This document shows, piece after piece, positions 52,958-60,725 of a stretch of 64,000 nucleotides of DNA. The stretch covers positions 1-64,000 of the forward strand of contig CAKPBI010000006.1 of the NCBI GenBank assembly GCA_934140285.1, in the 5' to 3' direction. Numbering within the stretch: position 1 is the stretch's first letter; the number at the start of each line of letters is the position of its first letter. The notes under the pieces are model-generated. The model was not told where the DNA came from. It did not search any database and worked only from the letters and a program-made list of their open reading frames with translations. The translations under genes were made by a program, and so were the position numbers. The stretch comes from an uncultured Bacilli bacterium (GTDB lineage: Bacteria; Bacillota_I; Bacilli_A; ML615J-28; CAG-313).

Positions 52958-53928
52958 TGAATGATCTTAACGTTTCTGCTGCACCACACATTAATAGTGG
53001 TGTGTCAACTAGAAATATTATGCTAGATGTAATTATTGCTTTAATTCCTGCTTCAATTATGGGTATTATTTACTTTGGATGGAAAGCATTATTAATCATA
53101 GCATCATGTGTAGGAACAGCTGTTCTTGCAGAATTCTTATTTAATCTAATTACAAGAAGAAAACAAACAATCAGTGATTTAAGTGCTGTAGTTACAGGTT
53201 TAATTCTTGCGTTAAACTTAAGTGTTAATGTTGGTTTATTTGAATGTATTATTGGTTCTTTATTCGCAATAATCATTGTTAAATGTTTATTTGGTGGAAT
53301 TGGTAAAAACATTGCTAACCCAGCAATCGCTGCTCGTGTATTTATGCTATTAACATTTGGTTCTGTTGCTTTAGCTCCACATCTTGCAAATAACGCAATA
53401 ACAAAAGGAATTGCTAATGCTCTTGATGTTGAACTAACTGCAGGTGCAACACCACTATCTTTCTTAAATAATGGTGCTGGTACTGAAGGTACTCCATCTT
53501 TACTTACTTTATTAGTAGGTCTTCATGGTGGTACAATTGGTGAAACTTGTGCAATAGCATTACTTATTGGATTTATCTATTTAATGGTTAGAAAAGTAAT
53601 CAAATGGTACATTCCTGTAACATTTGTAGCAACTGTATTTGTTTTATACTTATTAACTTCTAAATTCAATGCAGCATATGCATTATCACATGTACTTGCT
53701 GGTGGCTTACTATTTGGTGCAATCTTTATGGCAACTGATTATGTAACTAGTCCAATCAGCAATCTAGGTAAAGTTATTTTTGGTGTTGGTTGTGGTTTAA
53801 TTACTTTCTTAATTAGAAAGTATGGAGCATTCCCAGAAGGTGTATCAATTTCAATTTTATGTATGAATTTACTTGTACCTCTAATTGAAAAAATCACTAC
53901 TCCAAAAACACTTGGTGGAATTAGATAA
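52957..53928 (+). CDS. rnfD: Rnf complex subunit RnfD
   Basis: A protein of 323 residues of the NqrB/RnfD family with about nine membrane helices. APHINSGVSTRNIMLDVIIALIP is the typical start. The flavinylation-type site AGATPLSFL near residue 163 keeps the target Thr of the SGAT motif. GGIGKNIANPAIAARVF and DYVTSPIS are conserved family elements. It holds FMN in the membrane part of the complex. Overlaps rnfC by one base. Confidence 0.92.
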   Translation: MNDLNVSAAPHINSGVSTRNIMLDVIIALIPASIMGIIYFGWKALLIIASCVGTAVLAEFLFNLITRRKQTISDLSAVVTGLILALNLSVNVGLFECIIGSLFAIIIVKCLFGGIGKNIANPAIAARVFMLLTFGSVALAPHLANNAITKGIANALDVELTAGATPLSFLNNGAGTEGTPSLLTLLVGLHGGTIGETCAIALLIGFIYLMVRKVIKWYIPVTFVATVFVLYLLTSKFNAAYALSHVLAGGLLFGAIFMATDYVTSPISNLGKVIFGVGCGLITFLIRKYGAFPEGVSISILCMNLLVPLIEKITTPKTLGGIR

Positions 53929-53946
53929 GGAATAGGAGGAAAAAAT

Positions 53947-55209
53947 ATGAAAAAAGAAAATTTACTTACAGCATTATTTATTACTCTTATTGTCATAGTA
54001 TTTGGTGCCTTAGCATTTGCGTTAAACCTTGTCACTGGCCCAATTATTGAAAAAAATAAACAACAAGGTGAACTTTCATCTTTGAAAGAAGTTATGCCTG
54101 ATGCAGAAAACTTTGAATTATTAGAATCACTAAAAGATGTTCCTTCAACAGTTACTGCTATTTATAAAGAAACATCTGGTAAAGGTTATGTACTTCGTTT
54201 CTCAACTACATCTATGTATTCCGAATCTCCACTCGTATTTACTCTTGGTGTAACAACTGATGGTAAAATCTCAGGTGTAAAGGTAAATGAATATCATGAA
54301 TCACTTGATTTTAAAGATTATCCACTTACATTTATTGGAAAAGATTCAGCATTAACTGGTGTAACCATTCATGCTGGTGTAACATTCTCATCAACTGCAT
54401 TTAAAAACGCAGTAGAAGAAGGTCTAAAATGCCTAATTGATAATGACCTTATCAAAGAAGGGGTTAAGACTGATGATCAAATTTTACTTGAATTAATTCC
54501 AACTGTTCATGGTGGAATGATAAGTGCGGGTAACTTAAGAGCTGAAGAAATTGAAGCAAGTGGAAATATTGTTAAAGGCTATAAAGCATTAAGCGATGCA
54601 GGTTATGCTTTCATTATGAAAGAAGCTGACAAGATGTATTTAGTAATATTTAATAATCTTGGTACACATGCCATTTATGATACTGAAGGTAACGATGTAA
54701 CTGCTGATCATGAAACTCTTGCAACTGAAGCAAGTGCTAAAGTTACAATAAATAATAGTGTTGATAAACTTATTAAGAAAGTTGAAAGAATTGAAGGAGC
54801 AACAGATATTAAGAAAATTAATATTGAAATATACAATACTGTTGTTGCAGCTGTAAGCTTTAACGTAGACGGTAAAGTTCATTACGGATTCTATACAAGA
54901 AACTATGGATATCGTAACAATGTTATGGAAATCTTTGTAATTCTTGATGAAAATGGAGCTATCGTTAGCACATCTGCTACTGAATGCTTCTTTGATATTG
55001 AATACTATAATGGTGTTGATCCTAACTTTACTGAAAAAAATTATTACAATGGTTTAGTGGGATTAAAGGATAGTACATTTGATGGATCACAAACTATAAT
55101 CGGTGGTGCAACATTAACATCAAATGGATTTAAAGAATCATTAAATGATGCATTTAAAGCATTTAAAACTATATCTTCAAACGTAGTGGAGGGAACTGAA
55201 AATGAATAA
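53947..55209 (+). CDS. rnfG: RnfG-like subunit with two FMN-binding domains
   Basis: A protein of 420 residues, about twice the normal RnfG length. One N-terminal membrane helix (LLTALFITLIVIVFGALAFALN) anchors it. The first FMN_bind region ends in AGVTFSSTAF near residue 141 and the second in GGATLTSNGF near residue 396. Both resemble the (S/T)GATx(S/T) flavinylation motif, keep the central Thr and vary in the first residues. ApbE in the same operon could load FMN on one or both. Overlaps rnfE by 8 bases. Confidence 0.85.
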   Translation: MKKENLLTALFITLIVIVFGALAFALNLVTGPIIEKNKQQGELSSLKEVMPDAENFELLESLKDVPSTVTAIYKETSGKGYVLRFSTTSMYSESPLVFTLGVTTDGKISGVKVNEYHESLDFKDYPLTFIGKDSALTGVTIHAGVTFSSTAFKNAVEEGLKCLIDNDLIKEGVKTDDQILLELIPTVHGGMISAGNLRAEEIEASGNIVKGYKALSDAGYAFIMKEADKMYLVIFNNLGTHAIYDTEGNDVTADHETLATEASAKVTINNSVDKLIKKVERIEGATDIKKINIEIYNTVVAAVSFNVDGKVHYGFYTRNYGYRNNVMEIFVILDENGAIVSTSATECFFDIEYYNGVDPNFTEKNYYNGLVGLKDSTFDGSQTIIGGATLTSNGFKESLNDAFKAFKTISSNVVEGTENE

Positions 55210-55807
55210 ACTTAAAAAATTACTTTTAAGAGGTACACCTTCATTCTTACTACCACTTGGTGCTGGATTTGTAATGGCGTCTAGTGGTGATGTACGTGCT
55301 GCACTTGGAATGGGTGTCGCTGTTACTGTCATTTTAGTATTAAGCTCAATCTTAATCTGTGCATTAAAGAAAGTAATTCCTGCAAAAGGTAAAGTACCTG
55401 TATATATTTTAATAGTTACTGGTTTTACTACTCTTGTTTGTATGTTAATGCAAGCTTTCGTTCCAACTGTTGTTGATATGTTAGGTGTTCATCTTGCATG
55501 CCTTGCAGTAAGCGCTGTAAATTTCCGTGAAGCAGATGAAATCGCAAGTGTTGAAGGAGAAGGAAAATCAATTCTTTCGGCTTTAATTACTGGTGCATTC
55601 TTCCTTGTAATTATGTGTGTGTGTGCATGCTTCCGTGAAATTCTTGGTAATGCAACATTCTTTGGAAAAGAACTTAAATTCCTTGCTAATTATAAAATTA
55701 GCACTCTTGTTGGAACTCTAGGCGGATATATTGTTCTTGCAATTATCCTTGCTGTTATTCGCCATATTGGTGAAAAAATTGAAACTAAAGAGGAGGTAAA
55801 TGAATAA
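55202..55807 (+). CDS. rnfE: RnfE-like membrane subunit lacking the cluster cysteines
   Basis: A protein of 201 residues with about six membrane helices. KVPVYILIVTGFTTLVCMLMQAF, REILGN and the overall topology identify the RnfD/E (NqrD) subunit. In characterised RnfE the first half-helix reads LLGLCP and the second TNC; here the aligned stretches read LLPLGAG and VSAVNF. Both cysteines of the [2Fe-2S] cluster shared with RnfA are therefore missing. Other Cys occur (LACLAV, CVCACF), but not at those places. Overlaps rnfA by one base. Confidence 0.82.
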   Translation: MNKLKKLLLRGTPSFLLPLGAGFVMASSGDVRAALGMGVAVTVILVLSSILICALKKVIPAKGKVPVYILIVTGFTTLVCMLMQAFVPTVVDMLGVHLACLAVSAVNFREADEIASVEGEGKSILSALITGAFFLVIMCVCACFREILGNATFFGKELKFLANYKISTLVGTLGGYIVLAIILAVIRHIGEKIETKEEVNE

Positions 55808-56358
55808 TGGATCTTAAGTTAATTTTAGGTATTATTTTTGCTGGTCTTTTATCAAACAACTATGCAATCCTACATTTCCTTGGAACTGGCGCAGTTATTG
55901 AAAATAATCGTACAATTAAAAGATCATTATTTATTGGCTTAGGTACTCTTTTAGTAATGGTACTCACAACATTAATTACTTGGCCAATTAATAAGTATTT
56001 ACTTGCTCATGCTCAATATTTACAAACATTAGTATTTGTGTTAGTAGTTTTAGGTATTGTTGAACTTATCCATTTAGTTGCAAAAGGTAAATTAGAAGGA
56101 TATTGTCAAGTTGACTTCCTAACTTTCGCAATCAATGGGGCAGTACTTGGTTTATGTATCAATGGTGCTAGCCTAGGATTTGGTGAAGCATGTCTAACTG
56201 CTGCTCAAGTAGGTGTAGGTTTAACTTTAACAATGATTATTTTTAGTACTTTACATGAACGTCTAGATGAAACAAGTGTACCAAAAGCATTCCGTGGTCT
56301 TCCAATTAGTTTATTAGTTGCAGGCCTTATGGCACTTGCTTTCCTTGCTTGTAAATGA
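55807..56358 (+). CDS. rnfA: RnfA-like membrane subunit lacking the cluster cysteines
   Basis: A protein of 183 residues with about six membrane helices. LLSNNYAILHFLGTGAVI aligns with the family's VNN..L.KFLGLCPF, and FAINGAVLGLCING with TTNCAVLGVAL. In both places the cluster Cys is Gly. PKAFRGLPISLLVAGLMALAF is the conserved C-terminal helix. The subunit is otherwise well preserved, so the losses look selective and not due to decay. TGA stop overlaps the next gene. Confidence 0.85.
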   Translation: MDLKLILGIIFAGLLSNNYAILHFLGTGAVIENNRTIKRSLFIGLGTLLVMVLTTLITWPINKYLLAHAQYLQTLVFVLVVLGIVELIHLVAKGKLEGYCQVDFLTFAINGAVLGLCINGASLGFGEACLTAAQVGVGLTLTMIIFSTLHERLDETSVPKAFRGLPISLLVAGLMALAFLACK

Positions 56359-56699
56359 GAAAACGTGATTTTCTAATTATTGCTGGAATATTAGTTTTTG
56401 CGGCTATCTTATTTTTAGTAGTCAATCTAACAAAAAAAGATGGTGGTGGTGTTATCGTTAAAGTCGATGGCGTAGAAGTAGCTCGTTATTCCTTCTCTGA
56501 TGAGGGAACCTACGAACTAAATGGAGGAACTAATATTTTGTGTATAAAAGATAACCAAGCTTGGTTATTAGACGCAAATTGTAAAGATCATATTTGTGTA
56601 AAACAAGGTAAAATTAGTAAGGAAGGAGAAACAATTACTTGCTTACCCAATAAACTAACAGTCACAGTTTATGGTGTTGATAATATTAGTGAATTGTAA
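56355..56699 (+). CDS. NusG domain II protein, membrane-anchored
   Basis: A protein of 114 residues. One N-terminal membrane helix (FLIIAGILVFAAILFLVVNL) precedes a NusG_II domain (VKVDGVEVARYSFSDEGTYEL, NILCIKDNQAWLLDANCKDHICVKQGKIS, TCLPNKLTVTV). Such proteins are common next to ApbE, Rnf and FMN-binding genes; their role is unknown but probably extracellular. It overlaps rnfA by 4 bases. A Cys pair (NCKDHIC) is typical for this group. Confidence 0.88.
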   Translation: MRKRDFLIIAGILVFAAILFLVVNLTKKDGGGVIVKVDGVEVARYSFSDEGTYELNGGTNILCIKDNQAWLLDANCKDHICVKQGKISKEGETITCLPNKLTVTVYGVDNISEL

Positions 56700-56708
56700 A
56701 TAAGTAAA

Positions 56709-57206
56709 ATGAAAGCTGTTAAAAAGATAACTTACTTAAGTATATGTATTTCCTTAGCTCTAATTCTTTCTTATGTTGAAAGTTTGCTGCCCACCTTTCC
56801 CCTACTTGCGGGAGTAAAACTTGGACTTCCCAATATAGTAATAATATTTCTACTATATAAGTCAGGATGGAAAGATGCAGTTATCGTCAGTATATTAAGA
56901 GTATTTCTAGTAGCACTACTTTTTGGTAATGCATATAGTCTTGCTTATAGTATTGCTGGTGCAATCTTAAGTTTAACAGCAATGATTCTTTTAAAACAAT
57001 TAACCAAACTATCAACAATCACCGTAAGTGTAATTGGTGGTGTATTCCATAACATTGGTCAAATACTAGTTGCTTGTTTTGTAACAACAACAGTTGAAAT
57101 AGCTTACTACTTACCAGTTTTAATAATTACGGGAACAGTAGCTGGTGTTATCATTGGTTTGATCGGTGGTAACCTTGCTAAAAAGTTTCAAAATATTGAA
57201 TTATAA
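56709..57206 (+). CDS. Gx transporter family protein
   Basis: A protein of 165 residues with five to six membrane helices. The family (formerly called heptaprenyl diphosphate synthase component I) is recognised by SLALILSYVESLLP, LAGVKLGLPNIVIIFLLYKSGWKDA, LFGNAYSLAYSIAGAILS and GVFHNIGQI. It resembles substrate-binding S components of ECF transporters and is often found beside Rnf and extracellular electron transfer genes. Last gene of the operon, before the terminator. Confidence 0.88.
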   Translation: MKAVKKITYLSICISLALILSYVESLLPTFPLLAGVKLGLPNIVIIFLLYKSGWKDAVIVSILRVFLVALLFGNAYSLAYSIAGAILSLTAMILLKQLTKLSTITVSVIGGVFHNIGQILVACFVTTTVEIAYYLPVLIITGTVAGVIIGLIGGNLAKKFQNIEL

Positions 57207-57239
57207 GGGTTATAGAGATTATCTCTATAATCCTTTTTT
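57207..57239 (+). terminator. Intrinsic terminator of the Rnf-like operon
   Basis: GGGTTATAGAG (57207-57217) pairs with CTCTATAATCC (57223-57233), followed by six T residues. It marks the operon end directly after the Gx transporter gene; no rnfB lies before it. Confidence 0.88.
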
Positions 57240-57328
57240 CTTTCAAAAACAAATAATTTTTACATATAAGTTGAAAAAAATGAAAAAATGATGTATAATA
57301 AAAAAGATTGATATTGCTGGAGATGAAT

Positions 57329-58216
57329 ATGAAAAGAAGGAACATTTTAGTTTTAGTAAATGAAGCTAAAGATGAAAAACTTGTTGTCACAAATGAAGTA
57401 ATAAGTTTTTTAGAAAAAAACAATTGTAATGTATTTCTTGAAGATGAACTAATCGCAAAAATTAATAGAGGCAGTAAAATTCAAGATAATACGGAAATTA
57501 ATTTTGCTCTTGTACTAGGTGGAGATGGAACATTGCTTAATAAGTTACACCGATATGTAGATAAAGATTATGCATACTTTGGTATTAATTTAGGAAGAGT
57601 AGGATGCTTAACCGAGGCCACAAGAACAAACTATCCGGAAAAATTAACAAGTATATTTAATGATAACTATTTTGTAGAAAATAGAAATACCCTTGAATAT
57701 GTTGTTAAGAATGGTGAAAATGACATTCATAAAGGAATTGCCTTTAATGAAGTAAGCATTGAAAGAGGAAAACTTTTCAAAATGTTACTTATTAATATGT
57801 ATGTTAATGGTAATAACAAAACCTCATTTTATGCGGATGGAGTCATTGTTGCTACCTCAACCGGATCAAGTGCATTTAGTCTTTCTAGTGGAGGACCTTT
57901 ACTTCTACCTAATGCTAAAAATTTTGTGGTTACGCCACTTTGTCCCCAACTTAGAAATATTACATCTTTAGTAGTAAATGATACAGATATAGTTTCTATT
58001 GATATCACTGATCCTAATCAACGTCAATCTTACCATGAACACAAACCAATAGTTGTAATTGATGGAAGAACAATGATTGAGATTGATGAAAATAGTAAAC
58101 TAGTTATCCAAAAAAGTCCTAAATATTTAAAAATATTAAAGGTAAATGGTCAAGGCTCATTATTTGAACCAACATTTAAAGTAGCGATGTCAAATCAAAA
58201 CTTATTCAATGAATGA
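57329..58216 (+). CDS. nadK: NAD kinase
   Basis: A protein of 295 residues. LGGDGTLL is the GGDG catalytic motif, and NLGRVGCLTEA, FNEVSIERG and FYADGVIVATSTGSSAFSLSSGGP follow the NadK pattern. It phosphorylates NAD+ to NADP+, fitting with the NfnAB genes 24 bases downstream. ATG 57329 is preferred for its spacing from GGAG. Stops with TGA. Confidence 0.92.
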   Translation: MKRRNILVLVNEAKDEKLVVTNEVISFLEKNNCNVFLEDELIAKINRGSKIQDNTEINFALVLGGDGTLLNKLHRYVDKDYAYFGINLGRVGCLTEATRTNYPEKLTSIFNDNYFVENRNTLEYVVKNGENDIHKGIAFNEVSIERGKLFKMLLINMYVNGNNKTSFYADGVIVATSTGSSAFSLSSGGPLLLPNAKNFVVTPLCPQLRNITSLVVNDTDIVSIDITDPNQRQSYHEHKPIVVIDGRTMIEIDENSKLVIQKSPKYLKILKVNGQGSLFEPTFKVAMSNQNLFNE

Positions 58217-58240
58217 AAAAAATGAAAAGGGAGTTAAAAA

Positions 58241-59098
58241 ATGGACAAGTTTAAATTAAATCAAATTGTTTTAAAAGAAGAACTAAACCCAACTGTAACA
58301 AAAATGGAAGTTTATTCTCCTTTTATTGCTAAGAAAGCTGAACCAGGAGAATTTATTATCTTAAGAGTTGATGAGTCTGGTGAAAGAATTCCTCTAACTG
58401 TTGCTGGTTACGACCGTGAAAAAGGAACAGTTACAATTATTTTCCAAATAGTTGGTGGAACAACTATGTTATTAAACAACCTAAATGAAGGCGATTGCAT
58501 TCATGACTTTGTAGGTCCACTTGGAAAAGCAACTGAAACTGAAGGATTAAAGAAAGTTGCAGTTGTTGGTGGTGGTGTTGGTTGTGCTATCGCATTACCT
58601 GTCGCTAAAAAATTACATGACATAGGTTGTGAAGTTCACTCAGTTATTGGATTTAGAAATAAAGATTTAGTTATCTTAGAAAAAGAATTCACTGAAGCAA
58701 GTGACAAACTATGCTTAATGACAGATGATGGTAGTTATGGAACTAAAGGTTTAGTAACTAACGCATTAGAAGAATTAATTAAAGCAGGAAATGAATATGA
58801 TGAAGTAATCGCTATTGGACCACTTATCATGATGAAGTTTGTTACATTATTAACAAAGAAATATAACATCAAAACAGTTGTAAGTATGAACCCAATTATG
58901 ATCGATGGTACTGGTATGTGTGGATGCTGTCGTTTAACAGTAGGTGGCAAAACTAAATTTGCCTGTGTTGATGGTCCTGATTTCGACGCATTTGAAGTCG
59001 ACTTTGATGAAGCTATCTCAAGATCTAGAAGTTATACAGATTTTGAAGCAAGAGCAAGAGAAAAATCTTGTAATTTATTGAAAAAAGAGGTTAAATAA
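58241..59098 (+). CDS. nfnA: NfnA: small subunit of NADH-dependent ferredoxin:NADP+ oxidoreductase
   Basis: A protein of 285 residues of the dihydroorotate-dehydrogenase-electron-transfer type. FAD binding: ERIPLTVAGYD. NAD binding: VVGGGVGCAIALPVAKKL. The 2Fe-2S cluster is held by MCGCCRL and FACVDGP. With NfnB it bifurcates electrons between NADPH, NAD+ and ferredoxin in anaerobes. It starts after AGGGAG and is 2 bases upstream of nfnB. Confidence 0.9.
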   Translation: MDKFKLNQIVLKEELNPTVTKMEVYSPFIAKKAEPGEFIILRVDESGERIPLTVAGYDREKGTVTIIFQIVGGTTMLLNNLNEGDCIHDFVGPLGKATETEGLKKVAVVGGGVGCAIALPVAKKLHDIGCEVHSVIGFRNKDLVILEKEFTEASDKLCLMTDDGSYGTKGLVTNALEELIKAGNEYDEVIAIGPLIMMKFVTLLTKKYNIKTVVSMNPIMIDGTGMCGCCRLTVGGKTKFACVDGPDFDAFEVDFDEAISRSRSYTDFEARAREKSCNLLKKEVK

Positions 59099-59100
59099 TT

Positions 59101-60489
59101 ATGCCTAATATGTCACTTAAAAAGAACCCAATGCCATCTTTAGATGCAAACGTTAGAAATAAAAACTTTGAAGAAGTTGCTTTAGGTTATACTGAAGAAA
59201 TGGCAATTGATGAAGCAGAAAGATGCTTACATTGTAAAAATAAACCATGTGTTAATGGTTGCCCTGTTGGAATCAACATTCCTGATTTCATTGCTCAAGT
59301 TAAAGTTAAAAACTATGAAGAAGCTTATAATATCATTTACAAGAGTAGTGCACTACCTGCTGTTTGTGGTCGTGTATGTCCTCAAGAAAGCCAATGTGAA
59401 GGTAAATGTGTAAGAGGTATTAAAGGCGAACCAGTTGGAATCGGTAGACTTGAAAGATTCGTTGCTGACTATCATAATGCTCACCAAACTGGTGAAGTAG
59501 TAAGACCTGCATCAAATGGTCATAAAGTAGCAGTAATTGGTTCAGGTCCTTCTGGATTAACATGTGCTGGTAAACTTGCCCTTGAAGGCTATGAAGTTAC
59601 AATTTTTGAAGCATTACATATGGCTGGTGGAGTTCTAGTTTATGGTATTCCTGAATTTCGTCTTCCAAAATCAATCGTTCAAAAAGAAATCGACAACTTA
59701 ATCGCTTTAGGTGTTAAAGTTGAAACTAACATGGTTGTTGGTAAAGTATTATCAATTGATGAATTAATCGATGAATATAAGTTTGAAGCTATCTTCATTG
59801 GTAGCGGTGCTGGACTTCCCAAGTTTATGAATATCCCTGGTGAAAACTTAAAAGGTGTATTCAGTGCTAATGAAATCTTAACACGTGTTAACTTAATGAA
59901 AGCTTACCTTCCTGATTCAACTACTCCAGTAAAACAAAGCAAGAATGTTGCTGTTGTAGGTGGTGGTAACGTTGCAATGGATGCTGCTAGATGTGCTAAA
60001 CGTTTAGGTGCTGAAAATGTTTATATCGTTTATCGTCGTGGATTAGATGAACTTCCAGCAAGAAGAGAAGAAGTTGAACATGCTATGGAAGAAGGTATCA
60101 TCTTCAAAGTATTAACTAACCCAATTGAATTAATCGGTGATGAAACGGGAACTGTTTCACAAATGAAATGTGTTGAAATGGAACTTGGAGAAGCTGATGC
60201 ATCTGGTCGTAGAAAACCAGTAGTTAAAGCTGATTCTGAATTTGTAATGGATGTTGACTGTGTTATTATGGCACTTGGTACATCTCCTAACCCTCTAATC
60301 AAGAACACTACTAAAGGTCTTGATACTGAAAAATGGGGTGGAATCATTGCTAATGAAGATGGATTAACTTCAAGAGAAGGTATCTACGCTGGCGGTGACG
60401 CTGTAACAGGTGCTGCTACAGTAATCCTTGCTATGGGTGCTGGTAAAAAAGCTGCTGAAGCTATCGACAATTACCTAAAGAATAAATAA
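59101..60489 (+). CDS. nfnB: NfnB: large subunit of NADH-dependent ferredoxin:NADP+ oxidoreductase
   Basis: A protein of 462 residues, GltD/NfnB-like. N-terminal Cys-rich segments CLHCKNKPCVNGCP and CGRVCPQESQCEGKC bind two 4Fe-4S clusters. FAD binding follows (VIGSGPSGLTCAGKLALEGY), then NADP binding (VAVVGGGNVAMDAARCAKRLG) and GGDAVTGAATVILAMGAGKKAAEAI. Found with NfnA, it makes the bifurcating NADPH-linked enzyme and not glutamate synthase. No gltA-type large subunit is nearby. Confidence 0.92.
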   Translation: MPNMSLKKNPMPSLDANVRNKNFEEVALGYTEEMAIDEAERCLHCKNKPCVNGCPVGINIPDFIAQVKVKNYEEAYNIIYKSSALPAVCGRVCPQESQCEGKCVRGIKGEPVGIGRLERFVADYHNAHQTGEVVRPASNGHKVAVIGSGPSGLTCAGKLALEGYEVTIFEALHMAGGVLVYGIPEFRLPKSIVQKEIDNLIALGVKVETNMVVGKVLSIDELIDEYKFEAIFIGSGAGLPKFMNIPGENLKGVFSANEILTRVNLMKAYLPDSTTPVKQSKNVAVVGGGNVAMDAARCAKRLGAENVYIVYRRGLDELPARREEVEHAMEEGIIFKVLTNPIELIGDETGTVSQMKCVEMELGEADASGRRKPVVKADSEFVMDVDCVIMALGTSPNPLIKNTTKGLDTEKWGGIIANEDGLTSREGIYAGGDAVTGAATVILAMGAGKKAAEAIDNYLKNK

Positions 60490-60501
60490 GTCTAAATATC
60501 A

Positions 60502-60533
60502 CAAGCATATCAGTTAATGATATGCTTGTTTTT
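60502..60533 (+). terminator. Intrinsic terminator of nadK-nfnAB
   Basis: ACAAGCATATCA (60501-60512) pairs with TGATATGCTTGT (60518-60529), followed by T residues. Confidence 0.88.
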
Positions 60534-60725
60534 ACATATTGAAAAAGTTAGCTAGTACTTACTAATTGAGTTTTCTTTATTTCAGTGCCATAATATAATA
60601 ATATAAGAGGTATAATAATAAAAAATAAAAACTTAAACTTTAATAGAACAAGTTCTTTTTTACTTGCTTTTTATCGTTTAAAAAGATATAATTAAAAAAA
60701 CAACAACAATTGAAGGAGAGAAAAA

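Noticed and set aside
59101..60489. Glutamate synthase small subunit (gltD)
   Set aside because: The sequence family is shared, but the gene directly follows an NfnA-type subunit and no glutamate synthase large subunit is nearby, so NfnB fits better.
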